From SpSt-77 sp049972045 (GTDB lineage: Bacteria; Chloroflexota; Anaerolineae; B4-G1; DUEL01), in assembly GCA_049972045.1 (NCBI GenBank), contig JBMFKS010000012.1, positions 1 to 45,511 on the forward strand: a stretch of DNA of 45,511 bases. The letters run 5' to 3'. The notes below the pieces were generated by a model, which worked only from the letters and a program-made list of their open reading frames with translations, was not told the origin of the DNA and ran no database searches. Positions 1 to 8,623 of this stretch are shown one piece after another. Each line of letters begins with the position of its first letter. The first letter of the stretch is position 1. The translations under genes and the position numbers were made by a program.

Positions 1-175
1 CCAGCCGGACCGGCGGCCGGGGCGCCCCCAGGCCCAATTCCACCTCCGGGCAGACGGGAATGAATTCAGCCCACGGCCGGAGGGAATCCACGACGGGGTC
101 GGGGATGACGCTGCCGTCGTAGCGGCAGTGGTCAAACCCCAGGCATTTGCTGACGATGAGACGGGGTTGGGACAT
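1..175 (-). CDS. DUF523 family protein, N-terminal part (runs off window)
   Basis: The frame starts at an ATG at 173-175 after a GAGGAAA ribosome site and runs off the left edge without a stop, giving 58 residues. It begins MSQPRLIVSKCLGFDHCRYDG and continues with VCPEVELGLGAPRPPVRL. The order K/A-C-L-x..C-RYDG followed by CPEVE-GLG-PRPP is the signature of DUF523 (YbbK/YbgA N-terminal domain), a family of unknown biochemical function with conserved cysteines. Longer homologues carry a C-terminal DUF1722 domain; whether this one does cannot be seen. It is not obviously operonic with the MFS remnant upstream of it. Confidence 0.75.
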   Translation of the reverse strand, partial: MSQPRLIVSKCLGFDHCRYDGSVIPDPVVDSLRPWAEFIPVCPEVELGLGAPRPPVRL

Positions 176-188
176 AGGATTTCCTCTT

Positions 189-258
189 TGCCACGAATGG
201 CGCGAATTTCACGAATGAGTTCATTGCAAAAACTCACCGCAGAGGCGCCGGGACTGGG
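189..258. repeat. CACGAAT-type intergenic repeat
   Basis: Short noncoding stretch holding CACGAATGGCGCGAATTTC-like words followed by TTGCAAAAACTCACCGCAGAGG. About 45 bp of it (205-252) recurs with roughly 85% identity at 29307-29355. Similar words occur in other gaps of this window. Confidence 0.5.
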
Positions 259-576
259 TCATTCGGTCATTCCCCTCGGTGCCGGGCAGGCCAGGTCGGG
301 CACGAAAAGCACTCGCTTCCCCGTGTAGTAGACCAGCCAGAGCATCAACAGCGCCCCCAGGACACCGGGTGCGAAAGCGCCGATCCGGCCCAGCAGGAAG
401 CCGCCGATGGTGGGCGCGACGACGCGGGTGAGGCTCCCCAGCGCGGCCGAGAGCCCCAGGGTCCCGCCCACCTCCTCCGGCCAGACGGAGCGGGTCAGCG
501 CGGCGTTGACCGCGACCCGCAGGACGCCGGAGGCCAGGGCCAGCGGAGCCAGCACCACCAGGACGTTGAGGGGCAT
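259..576 (-). pseudogene. MFS transporter, C-terminal remnant
   Basis: About 105 residues from MPLNVLVVLAPLALASG to the stop look like the last three or four transmembrane helices of a drug/sugar-type MFS transporter, including the motif ALTRSVWPEEVGGTLGLSAA and GSLTRVVAPTIGGFLLG. A full MFS protein has about 400 residues; upstream in the same frame (to 663) the translation is not membrane-like and further upstream lies another gene on the same strand. I read it as a truncated, non-functional relic. It could in principle be a short expressed membrane protein, but nothing supports that. Confidence 0.6.
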
Positions 577-669
577 CCCTCTCCCTCTTCCGCCACTCAA
601 GGCGAAAGGAACAGGCAAGCGAGCGCCCAACGGGTCTGCGCAGCATCCCTGTAAACCGTCCAACCTGCC

Positions 670-2121
670 CTATCTCCACCAGACCTCTAACCGCGGCCGC
701 CCCGCGACGTTCCAGTCCCCGGTATCGGACGAGACGAAGTATTTGCCGCTGTGATAGGCTGAATCGGCTTCGTAGAGGATCAGGCGCAGGGGTTCGCCCC
801 GCGCGTAGGCCCGCGCGACGGCGTAGGAGACGTCCCAGGTATACGGCACCCCCGGCCAACCGGGATGCTCGGCCAGCGGGTAGACCCAGCAACCACCGAT
901 GTTTTCGTGGGCCAATGGGGCGTTGTTCCAGGTGATGGTCTCCTCGTTCCAGTCCCCGCCGGCGATCAGCACCTGAATCCAGGAGGGTTGGGCTTCCCCT
1001 GGCCCGCCGGCGTTGCCCCAATGATACAGCGTCAGCGTGGCCGAGATGATGGTCCTGCCGCGCGGGATGTCGTCCAGCGGGAAGGTGACATAGTATTTGG
1101 CGAAACAGGGCCAGTCGGCCACGTCCGACTGGTTCTGGATGTTGAAATCCGGCGCATGGCCGTAGTTGCGGTTGCTCCACTCGTTCCAGATGTGATATTC
1201 GTCGCCGGGGCACTGATTGGCGATCGCCCCGCCCACGTCGGCGTCCGGCACCAGCGGGCTGTTCTGCGTGGGCCGGCGGATCATGGCATAACCGGTGGAT
1301 GGGCCGACAGCCCTGTAGGCCGGAAGGCCAAAGGTCAAAAAGCCCCAGCAGGCCGGACTTCCCGGCGATGCGGCTGGTGGCCACGCCTGGTCGCCGATGG
1401 GCGGGCCGGCCCGCGTGTCCCGGTCGTGGAGGATGACGGCCATCCGCCAGGTCGTCCCCCCGGCAGGGACCGAACTCAGTCCCAGGCTGGTGAAGGGAAT
1501 GGTGAAGCCCATTGCCCAGCCGCGGTCGCTATCCGAGTTATCGTTGAGCGCGTTGCCGCGCCAGCCGGGCACGGCCTGGAAGGGCACGCTCACCGCCTGC
1601 CAGCCGGCGGCGCTCCCGCGATAGACGGCGCGCCGCTCCGCGCTGGGGTCGCCGTAGAGCTGCGCCACGAACCGCCAGGAGGCCGACGAAAGGGTGTCAC
1701 CGCCGGAGGTATCCAGCAGCAGGGTCACCGCATCCCACGCGGTCAGCGTCTGCGGGGTGGGGTTCTCGTCGTACCAGAGGTGGCGGTCAAAGACGGCCAG
1801 GTAGACGTAGAGATGATCGTTGTTGTACCCCACCCGGATGTCGGCGTAGTTGGTGTCGGGCGAAAGGCGGCCGAACCAGGCGATGGCCGTCCGTTCAAAG
1901 GGGATGGCCTGCGTCCCGAAACCGGGCGCGTTGATGCGCGGGAGCGTCTCGTGGGCACAGTGCCCGCGCATCACCAGGGGCAGATAGACCAACGTGTTGT
2001 CCGTCGGCCGTACAGGCCCCGCGAAAGCGCCCGGCAGACCGGCGGCCGTCACTCCCAGCAGGAGCAGGATGGCCGCCAGTCGGCCCAGATAGCCCCCGAA
2101 CTTGCGACATTCAGCGCGCAT
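670..2121 (-). CDS. Secreted CBM9-like / DNRLRE-domain protein
   Basis: 483 residues. An N-terminal signal peptide (hydrophobic core AAILLLLGVTAAGLP, likely cut near residue 34) is followed by the motif VYLPLVMRG. Residues about 60-280 resemble the CBM9/DOMON-like fold used by extracellular carbohydrate- or heme-binding proteins (I-R-V-G-Y-N-N-DHLYVYLAVFD, then a W-D-A-V-T-LLLD strand). Residues about 300-480 fit the DNRLRE domain, a cell-surface structural domain, with NYGHAPDFNIQN, a ATLTLYHWG strand and DWNEETITWNNAP. No catalytic motif is seen, so it is probably a structural or binding surface protein. The start overlaps the end of the upstream propeller gene by 11 bp, so the two are translationally coupled. 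Confidence 0.7.
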   Translation of the reverse strand: MRAECRKFGGYLGRLAAILLLLGVTAAGLPGAFAGPVRPTDNTLVYLPLVMRGHCAHETLPRINAPGFGTQAIPFERTAIAWFGRLSPDTNYADIRVGYNNDHLYVYLAVFDRHLWYDENPTPQTLTAWDAVTLLLDTSGGDTLSSASWRFVAQLYGDPSAERRAVYRGSAAGWQAVSVPFQAVPGWRGNALNDNSDSDRGWAMGFTIPFTSLGLSSVPAGGTTWRMAVILHDRDTRAGPPIGDQAWPPAASPGSPACWGFLTFGLPAYRAVGPSTGYAMIRRPTQNSPLVPDADVGGAIANQCPGDEYHIWNEWSNRNYGHAPDFNIQNQSDVADWPCFAKYYVTFPLDDIPRGRTIISATLTLYHWGNAGGPGEAQPSWIQVLIAGGDWNEETITWNNAPLAHENIGGCWVYPLAEHPGWPGVPYTWDVSYAVARAYARGEPLRLILYEADSAYHSGKYFVSSDTGDWNVAGRPRLEVWWR

Positions 2122-4153
2122 TCCCTCCCCCTTTCCCGATCAGCACCCGAATCTGCTCCGGCGCGGTCACATAAATAGCCGGGTCGCCCTGATACCAGGC
2201 GATGACGCCGACGACCGCCACCTGCTGGCCCACGCGATACAGTCGCTCTGGCGCGCCGTCAAAACGGGCCCAGTCCGCCTGGCGAATGATGGCCTTGAAA
2301 CTGCCCCGGTGGGGGTTGGAGAAGCCCAGCAGCACCTGCTTGCCGTTGTTGAAGACGTAGCGCAACGTGCCGGTAACGGTGACGGCCTGTCCGGCCCAGG
2401 CGCGCGCTGCGGTATGGGGAATGGTGACGAGGGGCGCCGGGCGCGTTGCGTAGTCCGTCTGGCGCGGGGCCACATTCGGTTCTACGGTCGCCGAGGTCTG
2501 GGGATTGCCGCTGGTCAGGGCGATGATCGCCCCGTCGCAGGAGCGGAAGTAGAGGTTATCGTTGCTCACCACCCACGTCGCGTATTCGCTCCAGTACTGG
2601 TCATAGACCGATCCCTGGTTGTAGTAGATGTAAAAGCCGAAATCGTAAGGACGGGTGTTGGACAGGCCGCTCGCGCAATAGTGAGAGGCGCTGAAGGCGC
2701 AGGCGCCGGTGTCATCCTGGGACGTGGCCACGGTGGAGAGGCGCTGGGTGGTGATGGGATTGGCGAAACTGCCGCGCGCGTCGGAGCGGTCCAGGATGTG
2801 CATCGCAAAGCCGGCCTCCCAGTGCGCGCCGAAAAGATAGTCCCCCGCCGCGGTGACGTTGGGCTGCTCGTCGGTGAGCAGGTAGGGATCGGAGTCACCG
2901 GGCGGCCAGTCAAAGGCGATAAAGCGCACGTCGCCGCCCTGCAGGCCGGAGACGGTATCCCCGTCCAGCACCATTTCGCCAAAGTGGGAATCCCAACGTG
3001 CATCGTAGGCGTGTCGGGCGCGGATGATGATATAGACCACTTCCCGGCCGCTGGGCAGGCGCCGGACCACCGGCTGCGGCCCCATCGGCAGGTAGTCGTT
3101 GTCACCATAGCCGCCGTGGCCCACGTTGGCGATATAGGGCACGCGGCCGTCGTCCAGGTCCAGCACGAAGAGCGCCTGATCGCCGGGGTTATCGGTCAGC
3201 AACTGGCGCATCCCGCTGTTGGTCTGCGGCCAATCGCGCCACAGACGTTGCCAGTCCAGCCGCACCTTGATCAACACATAGCCGGCGCTTTCGGCGATGA
3301 CGGGCCAGCCGGAACGGTACTCGGTGGGGTCGGTGAAGTTGCGGCTGGAATGGACTGGCCGCACACGCCATTGTCGGGTGCCGTCCGTGTTGCGGATGGC
3401 ATGGACGTAGAGGTCGGGCTCGGTGGCGACGACCACGAGGTTACGGGAGGGGGAATAGGCGGGCGGGACGGCAACGGTTGCCCCGGCGTTGTAGGTCCAG
3501 ATGGCCTGCATCGTCTGTTTGTTCACGGCGTAGACCGAGTTGCCCATTGAGAAGAAGACGCGGTCGCCGATGACGGCAGGCGGCAAGGGGAGCGTGCTGC
3601 TTTGCCCGGAGTTGAACTGGGCCAGGATCGCGCCGTCCGATGCTCGCAGTTTGTAGAGGATGCCGTTGGACGAGACGACAAAGACGGATTGGGTATCGTG
3701 ATCAAAAGCCACGGTGGAGCGCACATCGCCAATGCCGTTGCGCTGCCAGAGTTGCTGGCCGGTGGCCTCGCTGAGGGCAAAGACGCCGTCCCCACCCGCG
3801 GCGATGTACACGCGCCCGCCGCCGGTTACGGGCTGGACGTTGCGGGGGAGTGAACCGCCGGTGGTGACTTTGGCGACACCGCCGCTGACGTCCACGCCGT
3901 TCCAGATCCAGCGCAGTCGCCAGGGATAGGTGGGCGCCTGGGGGGCGTAGCCGGTGTGCTGGGCATCGTGGGCGTGCTGGCTCCACTCCAGCGCCGTGCC
4001 TGCAGCGGGGTACGAGCGCATCACCAACGGCAGGTAGAGGGGCGGCGGAGTGGGTGTGGTCTGGACGTGGGGGCCGGGGGAGCGTCCCGCCCCCACTCCG
4101 CCAAGCGCCAGTAGCGTCAAGAGGAGCAAAAGTGTACAGGTTTTGGCTTTCAT
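2111..4153 (-). CDS. Secreted PQQ-type beta-propeller protein with C-terminal OB-like domain
   Basis: 680 residues with a signal peptide (CTLLLLLTLLALGGVGA), a Pro/Thr linker and the motif LYLPLVMRS. The middle resembles PQQ-like (quinoprotein-type) propellers: repeated blades such as GGRVYIAAGGDGVFALSEATGQQLWQ, SVFVVSSNGILYKLRASDGAIL and DRVFFSMGNSVYAVNKQTMQAIW. No quinone-binding residues can be claimed, so a binding or scaffold role is as likely as an enzyme. Residues about 585-675 (AGQAVTVTGTLRYVFNNGKQ... YRVGQQVAVVGVIAWYQG) resemble an OB-type beta barrel. It lies 11 bp overlapped with the next secreted gene and shares its YLPLVMR motif, suggesting that the pair acts outside the cell. 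Confidence 0.7.
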   Translation of the reverse strand: MKAKTCTLLLLLTLLALGGVGAGRSPGPHVQTTPTPPPLYLPLVMRSYPAAGTALEWSQHAHDAQHTGYAPQAPTYPWRLRWIWNGVDVSGGVAKVTTGGSLPRNVQPVTGGGRVYIAAGGDGVFALSEATGQQLWQRNGIGDVRSTVAFDHDTQSVFVVSSNGILYKLRASDGAILAQFNSGQSSTLPLPPAVIGDRVFFSMGNSVYAVNKQTMQAIWTYNAGATVAVPPAYSPSRNLVVVATEPDLYVHAIRNTDGTRQWRVRPVHSSRNFTDPTEYRSGWPVIAESAGYVLIKVRLDWQRLWRDWPQTNSGMRQLLTDNPGDQALFVLDLDDGRVPYIANVGHGGYGDNDYLPMGPQPVVRRLPSGREVVYIIIRARHAYDARWDSHFGEMVLDGDTVSGLQGGDVRFIAFDWPPGDSDPYLLTDEQPNVTAAGDYLFGAHWEAGFAMHILDRSDARGSFANPITTQRLSTVATSQDDTGACAFSASHYCASGLSNTRPYDFGFYIYYNQGSVYDQYWSEYATWVVSNDNLYFRSCDGAIIALTSGNPQTSATVEPNVAPRQTDYATRPAPLVTIPHTAARAWAGQAVTVTGTLRYVFNNGKQVLLGFSNPHRGSFKAIIRQADWARFDGAPERLYRVGQQVAVVGVIAWYQGDPAIYVTAPEQIRVLIGKGGGNAR

Positions 4154-4187
4154 TCTCCCAACCCCGAGAGCCTGGAACCGGAAAGGT

Positions 4188-4988
4188 TTAACCTATTGGG
4201 TTACACCCGGATTCGTTCGTCTTTTTCCCCCCATGCGCCAGCACTAGTGCGACGATGGGCATCACCAGCAGCGGCAAATGCATCACGCCCAGCCATATCC
4301 GCTCCGGAACGGCCCAGTGGCTCAGGTTAAAAAGGCCGTAGAGCAGGCCGTTGAAAGCGGTCACGCGAAAGGCAAAGTTGTCTACGTGCGGCCAGGCCAG
4401 GATGAGCAGGAAGAGAAAGACCGGCGTCAGGAAGCAGTAGGCCAGGCCGTAGTCGGGCGAGGTGAGCAAGAGTAGGGGGTTGAGATTGGCGGTAACCCGC
4501 GCCCCCTCAATAGTCAGCGGCGCCCAAAAGACCAGCAGGGCGAAGGGAAACAACAGCCAGCGCCAGCGTGGCGCGTCCTTGAACGAAAGGCGCAGCCGTC
4601 CCTTCCAGGCCACCCACAGCCAGATGAGTCCCAGCAGCACCTCGGCCACCAGCGCGCCGGTGTGCACCGCGTAGCCGTAGGTGGGCGTTTCGGCGCGGGT
4701 CTGCGTGGCGGCAATAACGAAATAATTCAGTCCGAAGTAGGCGGCGATCGCCCGCCCGCCAACGTCCGGATTCCAGACTGCCAGGCCGATCACGGCCAGG
4801 GTGAGCACGTGAAAGACCCAGCCCCAGGCGGCGTAGGGAACGGTCGCCCGACCCAGGATTTCAAAGATGACTTGCTGGGTATCGCGGGGGTCATAGGGTC
4901 GTTCGGTCGTCAGCGGCAAAAAGGCAATAACGACCAGCAGGAAATAGACCAGCGGGTAGAACCATTTGCGTTTGGTTAGTGTTTTCAT
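4188..4988 (-). CDS. Uncharacterised multi-pass membrane protein
   Basis: 266 residues with about eight predicted helices: roughly 12-28, 55-75, 83-100, 113-130, 145-160, 180-205, 213-230 and 235-252. I do not recognise a family signature; there is no transporter or enzyme motif I can name. It starts 4 bp after a 27-codon frame that itself follows the glycosyltransferase, so it belongs to that envelope-lipid operon. The C-terminus is a short polar tail (GGKKTNESGCNPIG). A lipid- or glycolipid-related role is only suggested by neighbourhood. Confidence 0.6.
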   Translation of the reverse strand: MKTLTKRKWFYPLVYFLLVVIAFLPLTTERPYDPRDTQQVIFEILGRATVPYAAWGWVFHVLTLAVIGLAVWNPDVGGRAIAAYFGLNYFVIAATQTRAETPTYGYAVHTGALVAEVLLGLIWLWVAWKGRLRLSFKDAPRWRWLLFPFALLVFWAPLTIEGARVTANLNPLLLLTSPDYGLAYCFLTPVFLFLLILAWPHVDNFAFRVTAFNGLLYGLFNLSHWAVPERIWLGVMHLPLLVMPIVALVLAHGGKKTNESGCNPIG

Positions 4989-4992
4989 CGTT

Positions 4993-5076
4993 TCAGTGGG
5001 CCGGCACCCAGCCGGCGTGCTCTACAATCTGGCTGCCCTTATGGATGATGAATTCACGGCCGCTTGTAGGCTCCAT
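4993..5076 (-). CDS. Possible 27-residue small protein
   Basis: A short frame begins MEPTSGREFIIHKGSQIVEH and ends AGWVPAH. Its ATG lies 3 bp after the glycosyltransferase stop and its stop lies 4 bp before the next ATG, the spacing expected of a true cistron. No family is recognised and no good ribosome site is seen, so it could be a chance frame or the remains of a gene. Confidence 0.35.
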   Translation of the reverse strand: MEPTSGREFIIHKGSQIVEHAGWVPAH

Positions 5077-5079
5077 GGT

Positions 5080-6240
5080 TCAAATCAGCCGCACCCGCTG
5101 GCGGGGCAGGGTGCGGCCTTTCCACGTCGCCCGACCTGTCACCGTCCACAGCATGGAGCGGAAGGCGATGAGGACCAGGAGCAGGAGGTGGGCCGGATAC
5201 AGGAGCGTCAGGTAGAGGGGGAAGCGCAGCCGGGCCATCGCGATCCCCCAGAGCGCCAGCATCTCCCCCACCGCCAGCAGCGCCGGCCACAGGGCAAACT
5301 GATCTCGCCCCACTCCCAGCGGCCAGAGAAGGGAAACCACCAGCGGCTCCACCGTGACCAGCGCCATCCAGACCCAGACGAAGAGGTACTCCGCCAGGCG
5401 GAAGTCGAAGACGGCGAAGAGGTTCTTGGTGAACCCCTCCACCGCGGCGCGGAATCCGGGGTACATCCGGCAGGAGACGTACTCCCCGATGTCCACCACC
5501 CGCCAGCGGAGGCCCTTTGCCTTCACCCGTCGCCCCAGCGCGATGTCGTCTATGGGACTCTGCCGTACCGCCGCGTGCCCGCCGACGGCCTCGTAGGCCG
5601 CCCGCCGGCAGAGCATCCACTGCCCGTTGGTCAGGGAGAGGCCCGGCGCCCGCACCCGGTGGGCCAGCGCCAGGGGCAGAAACGAGAAGAAGCACCAGAA
5701 AATAGCCGGCACGGTCAGCCGTTCCCCCCAGGTGAGCAGCCGCTGGTGAAGAAAGCCGCTCATCAGGTCGGCCCGCTCTGCCTCCATTGCGGCGACCCCC
5801 AGCCGCAGCGCCTGGGGATGGTGGACAGTGTCCGCATCGGTGAACAGCAACAGGTCCCCCGTCGCCGCCTCGGCCAGTTGCTGGCAGGCCCAGTGTTTGC
5901 CCAGCCAACCCTCCGGCAGCGGCCGGCCCGAGAGGACTCGCAGCCGCGCGTCCTCCCGGACCAGCGCGGCCAGGACGGCGCCCGTCCCGTCCGTGGAACC
6001 GTCGTCCAGCACCAGCATCTCAAAGTCCGGGTAGTCCTGGGCCAGCAGGGAGCGGACGCAATCTCCGATGACGGCTTCTTCGTTGCGCGCGGGGAGCAGG
6101 ATGGAGACGCGCGGGAAGCGCGGGGGAGGGGAATACCTTCCCAGTCGCCGCAGGGTCCGCAGGTTGCTCAGCGCAATGACCAGCAGGATGCCCAGAAAGA
6201 CGACGATCCCCAGTTGGTGGCGGAACCAGAAGGGGGTCAA
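5080..6240 (-). CDS. Family 2 glycosyltransferase, membrane bound
   Basis: 386 residues. An N-terminal helix (GIVVFLGILLVIALS) precedes a GT-A catalytic domain with RVSILLPARNEEAVIGDCVRS, the VLDDGSTDGT nucleotide-sugar loop, the metal-binding TDADT motif (DxD) and the acceptor-side SPIDDIALGRRVKAKG (ED/DD plus QxxRW-like region). C-terminal helices follow. This layout matches the CrtQ/HpnB-like group, which glycosylates carotenoid or hopanoid-type lipids at the cytoplasmic membrane. The likely start is a TTG that overlaps the TGA of the preceding acyltransferase gene (TTGA), indicating coupled translation. In staphyloxanthin synthesis a GT2 also works with an acyltransferase, but the lipid used here is unknown. 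Confidence 0.8.
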   Translation of the reverse strand: MTPFWFRHQLGIVVFLGILLVIALSNLRTLRRLGRYSPPPRFPRVSILLPARNEEAVIGDCVRSLLAQDYPDFEMLVLDDGSTDGTGAVLAALVREDARLRVLSGRPLPEGWLGKHWACQQLAEAATGDLLLFTDADTVHHPQALRLGVAAMEAERADLMSGFLHQRLLTWGERLTVPAIFWCFFSFLPLALAHRVRAPGLSLTNGQWMLCRRAAYEAVGGHAAVRQSPIDDIALGRRVKAKGLRWRVVDIGEYVSCRMYPGFRAAVEGFTKNLFAVFDFRLAEYLFVWVWMALVTVEPLVVSLLWPLGVGRDQFALWPALLAVGEMLALWGIAMARLRFPLYLTLLYPAHLLLLVLIAFRSMLWTVTGRATWKGRTLPRQRVRLI

Positions 6241-7472
6241 CGAGGCCCCCTCCTTTTCAGCAGGTGCTGGAGCCAGGCGCGAGCGCGGGGCGGTGTCCGC
6301 AGGTCGCGCCGGTGTTTCCAGAGGACCAGGGCCAGGTTCCCCGCCCAGACGGCCAGCAGGGGCCCCGATGCACCGGAGAGGAGCAGGTAGCCCCCCAGTA
6401 CGACCACCCCGAAGACGGCTGACCAGGCGTCGGTTCGGTTGAGAGCGACCGCCAGGGCCAGGGCCAACCCCAGGATGGTGGGTCCGGCCCAGAGGGTGAG
6501 GCCGCTCCAGACGCCGAAGGTGGCCGCGATGGCCTTGCCGCCCCGGAAGCGCAGGAAGGGCGAGAAGGCGTGGCCCAGGACCGGCGCCAGGGCGACGGGG
6601 AGCAGTCCCCAGCCGTCTACGCCGGCTCCGAAGCGGGCCAGCGCTACCGGCGTCGCCGCCTTCAGGTAGTCCAGCAGCAGCGCCGGGACCCCCGTGCGCC
6701 AGCCGCCGGCCCGCCAGGCGTTGGCCGCGCCGGGGTTGCCGTCCCCGTAGCGGCGGACGTCGGCGCGGGCCACCAGCCGCCCCAGCCAGACGGAGAAGGG
6801 CAAGGAGCCGGAGAGGAAACCCAGGGCCGTCCAGAGGAGCACCGCGCCGACAGGTGGGCCGGGGGGTGGAGCCCCCACCGGGGTCCAGTACCGCCGCATC
6901 TTCGCCATGAAGGCCGGGTCGCCCCCCAGCCGCTCCGCCCGCCCGACGGTGAAGACGTACCGCCCCACCACCCCCCGGGGATGCCAGACGGCAACCCGAT
7001 AGCGGCCGTCGGCGGGCAGGACGACCGTCCGCTCCTGCCGCTCCCAGTAGGACGTGCGGGTGAAGGGCTCATAGAAGGTGGACGGCGTCCCCTCCGGGGG
7101 CGGGATCATTTCCACCCCCTCGTCGGCGACCGGCACAACGGCGGGAAGGTCTGCCGTCCCCCCCGAAAGCCCTGGGCCGATCAGGGCCATCGCGGGCGCG
7201 AATTTCTCCTGCCCCGGAATTTGGGGGATGACAATGGAGAGATAGAGGGGTTGGCCCGCCTTTCCGTCAAAGGCGAAAACGTCCACATCCGTCGGAGATT
7301 CCAGGGTGGCATAAATGGCGGTGGAGACCGATGGGTCGTCTATCCGCCAGGGTTGGTCGGGCGGAATGTCCGTTTCCTCAAAGAAGGGCTGATGGGCCCA
7401 AACCGGGGCGGCGGTCAGGAGGGCCCCAGCCAGAAACAGCGCCAGCAGAATCCAGGTTTGGGGGTGTTTCAT
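6237..7472 (-). CDS. plsY: Glycerol-3-phosphate acyltransferase (PlsY-type) with exported N-terminal domain
   Basis: 411 residues from the ATG at 7470-7472. Residues 1-26 form a signal peptide or anchor; residues about 27-190 form a beta-rich domain (SVSTAIYATLESPTDVDVFAFDG, resembling a pre-peptidase C-terminal or similar Ig-like fold). From about 205 on the chain is PlsY: GSLPFSVWLGRL, DVRRYGDGNPGAANAWR, DYLKAATPV and GHAFSPFLRFRGGKAIAATFG match the three PlsY motifs. PlsY moves an acyl group from acyl-phosphate to glycerol-3-phosphate in the membrane. Usual PlsY has about 200 residues, so the exported domain is an unusual addition. The gene is coupled to the downstream GT2 gene. Confidence 0.8.
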   Translation of the reverse strand: MKHPQTWILLALFLAGALLTAAPVWAHQPFFEETDIPPDQPWRIDDPSVSTAIYATLESPTDVDVFAFDGKAGQPLYLSIVIPQIPGQEKFAPAMALIGPGLSGGTADLPAVVPVADEGVEMIPPPEGTPSTFYEPFTRTSYWERQERTVVLPADGRYRVAVWHPRGVVGRYVFTVGRAERLGGDPAFMAKMRRYWTPVGAPPPGPPVGAVLLWTALGFLSGSLPFSVWLGRLVARADVRRYGDGNPGAANAWRAGGWRTGVPALLLDYLKAATPVALARFGAGVDGWGLLPVALAPVLGHAFSPFLRFRGGKAIAATFGVWSGLTLWAGPTILGLALALAVALNRTDAWSAVFGVVVLGGYLLLSGASGPLLAVWAGNLALVLWKHRRDLRTPPRARAWLQHLLKRRGPR

Positions 7473-7587
7473 GGTCGCAGAGCGCGGGGTCGCAGGGCGC
7501 GGGGAGCGAGCCGGTGTTTCAACGGGACTGCACTTCGTTCTGTCGGCCTGCTCGTAGAGAGCCCCGAAGCGCCCGCGGAGTGGCGTT

Positions 7588-7956
7588 TTAACGGACATTG
7601 CCGGCGCCGATACGGACCAGGATGCGCCCATTTTCCACCCGGACGGGGTAGACGGGCAGCGCGTGTTCCCGGCGCAGGGCACCCAGGACCTTTCCCAACC
7701 CTGGCGGCCACGGGGCCCATTCGGCCACATTGCCGGTGCGCAGGGAGAAAGCACTGCGGTGCCAGGGGCAAACCAGATACCCGTCTTCGGTGATGCGACC
7801 ATTCTTCAGCGGCGCGCCCATATGGGGGCAGCGGGCTGCCACCGCGAAGACTTCACCTCCGTGCCGGACCAGCAGCACAGGGGTACCATGGACTTCCACT
7901 ACTTCCCGCGCCCCTTCGGGCAGACGGGTTTCGTCCAGCACATCTATCCAATTCAT
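7588..7956 (-). CDS. Rieske [2Fe-2S] ferredoxin-like protein
   Basis: 122 residues and no signal peptide. Cluster ligands are clear: C43-P-H45-M-G and C63-P-W-H66, with the usual 17-residue gap. Overall size fits the small cytoplasmic Rieske ferredoxins (NirD/BphF-like) that pass electrons to oxygenases or other enzymes. Its ATG overlaps the TGA of the upstream ferritin-like gene by 4 bp (ATGA), so the two are co-translated. A diiron protein next to a Rieske protein suggests an electron-transfer or peroxide-handling pair; the final partner is not visible. Confidence 0.9.
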   Translation of the reverse strand: MNWIDVLDETRLPEGAREVVEVHGTPVLLVRHGGEVFAVAARCPHMGAPLKNGRITEDGYLVCPWHRSAFSLRTGNVAEWAPWPPGLGKVLGALRREHALPVYPVRVENGRILVRIGAGNVR

Positions 7957-8438
7957 TTTCGTGATCTCCGTTCAATCGCGAGTCGCCATTCCCTGGTGCG
8001 CAACTGCCCCAGGGGCTGCTGATGCTGGTGTAACTGAGAACGGGCCAGGCGGTTCCGGATGTCGTTGGGAAAGAAGTCCAGCATAATCGGCTCCAGTATG
8101 GCGTCAAACTCCAATCCTTCCACTTCATGGGCCGCCTGGTAGGCATCCTCCAGCGTCTGAATAGAGGCCCAGAGTTTCTCCGGGGAAAAAGCGGCCCTGG
8201 TGCGGGCGGCCTCCAGCATCTCCGGCGCTACCGGCGTGGCCAGTTGCTCCGGAGTCAGTGCCTCTCGGGCCTTTTCTATGAGCCACATGTGGAGGGCCTC
8301 CTCAGCGGCCATCTCCCACCAGACACCGGCCGCCACCGGCTCGTGGAGAAACATCTCCACCAGGCCCATGTAGAAGCGCTCTGTCGACTTTTCGCCGGTG
8401 TAAAGAAGGTCCAGCAATTCTGCTACCGTTCCGTTCAT
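7953..8438 (-). CDS. Ferritin-like / rubrerythrin-type diiron protein
   Basis: 161 residues, mostly helical. Helix 1 carries GEKSTERFY (candidate iron ligands E16/E20), helix 2 carries AAEEALHM with the E47-x-x-H50 ligand motif, and later helices contain LEDAYQAAHEVEGLEFD. This fits the ferritin-like diiron superfamily, which handles iron, peroxide or oxygen, although no rubredoxin domain is present. The second ExxH is not clean, so iron binding should be viewed as likely, not certain. A GAGGAG ribosome site precedes the ATG. It is the first gene of the run that continues through Rieske, and perhaps PlsY and GT2. Confidence 0.7.
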   Translation of the reverse strand: MNGTVAELLDLLYTGEKSTERFYMGLVEMFLHEPVAAGVWWEMAAEEALHMWLIEKAREALTPEQLATPVAPEMLEAARTRAAFSPEKLWASIQTLEDAYQAAHEVEGLEFDAILEPIMLDFFPNDIRNRLARSQLHQHQQPLGQLRTREWRLAIERRSRK

Positions 8439-8481
8439 TCTGACGGCTCCTCTTAAAGAGATTGCGCTCTGCGAGAGATTG

Positions 8482-8570
8482 TCTGAAAACCACGAAGGAC
8501 ATCAAGAACACGAAGACTTTGGTGTGCTTTTCCTTGTCTCCTTTGTGTCCTTTGGAGTAGATTTTTCAGA
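8482..8570. repeat. CACGAAG-word inverted repeat
   Basis: The ends TCTGAAAA and TTTTCAGA are inverted, and inside them CCACGAAGGACA pairs imperfectly with TGTCCTTTGGAG. It can fold as a long imperfect hairpin upstream of the ferritin-like gene. It belongs to the CACGAAG-type words seen in other gaps here. Confidence 0.5.
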
Positions 8571-8623
8571 CCCGCTCTCAGCCCTGATTCCGGGAAAGGA
8601 TCCAGGGTCGGCGGATGCGGTCT

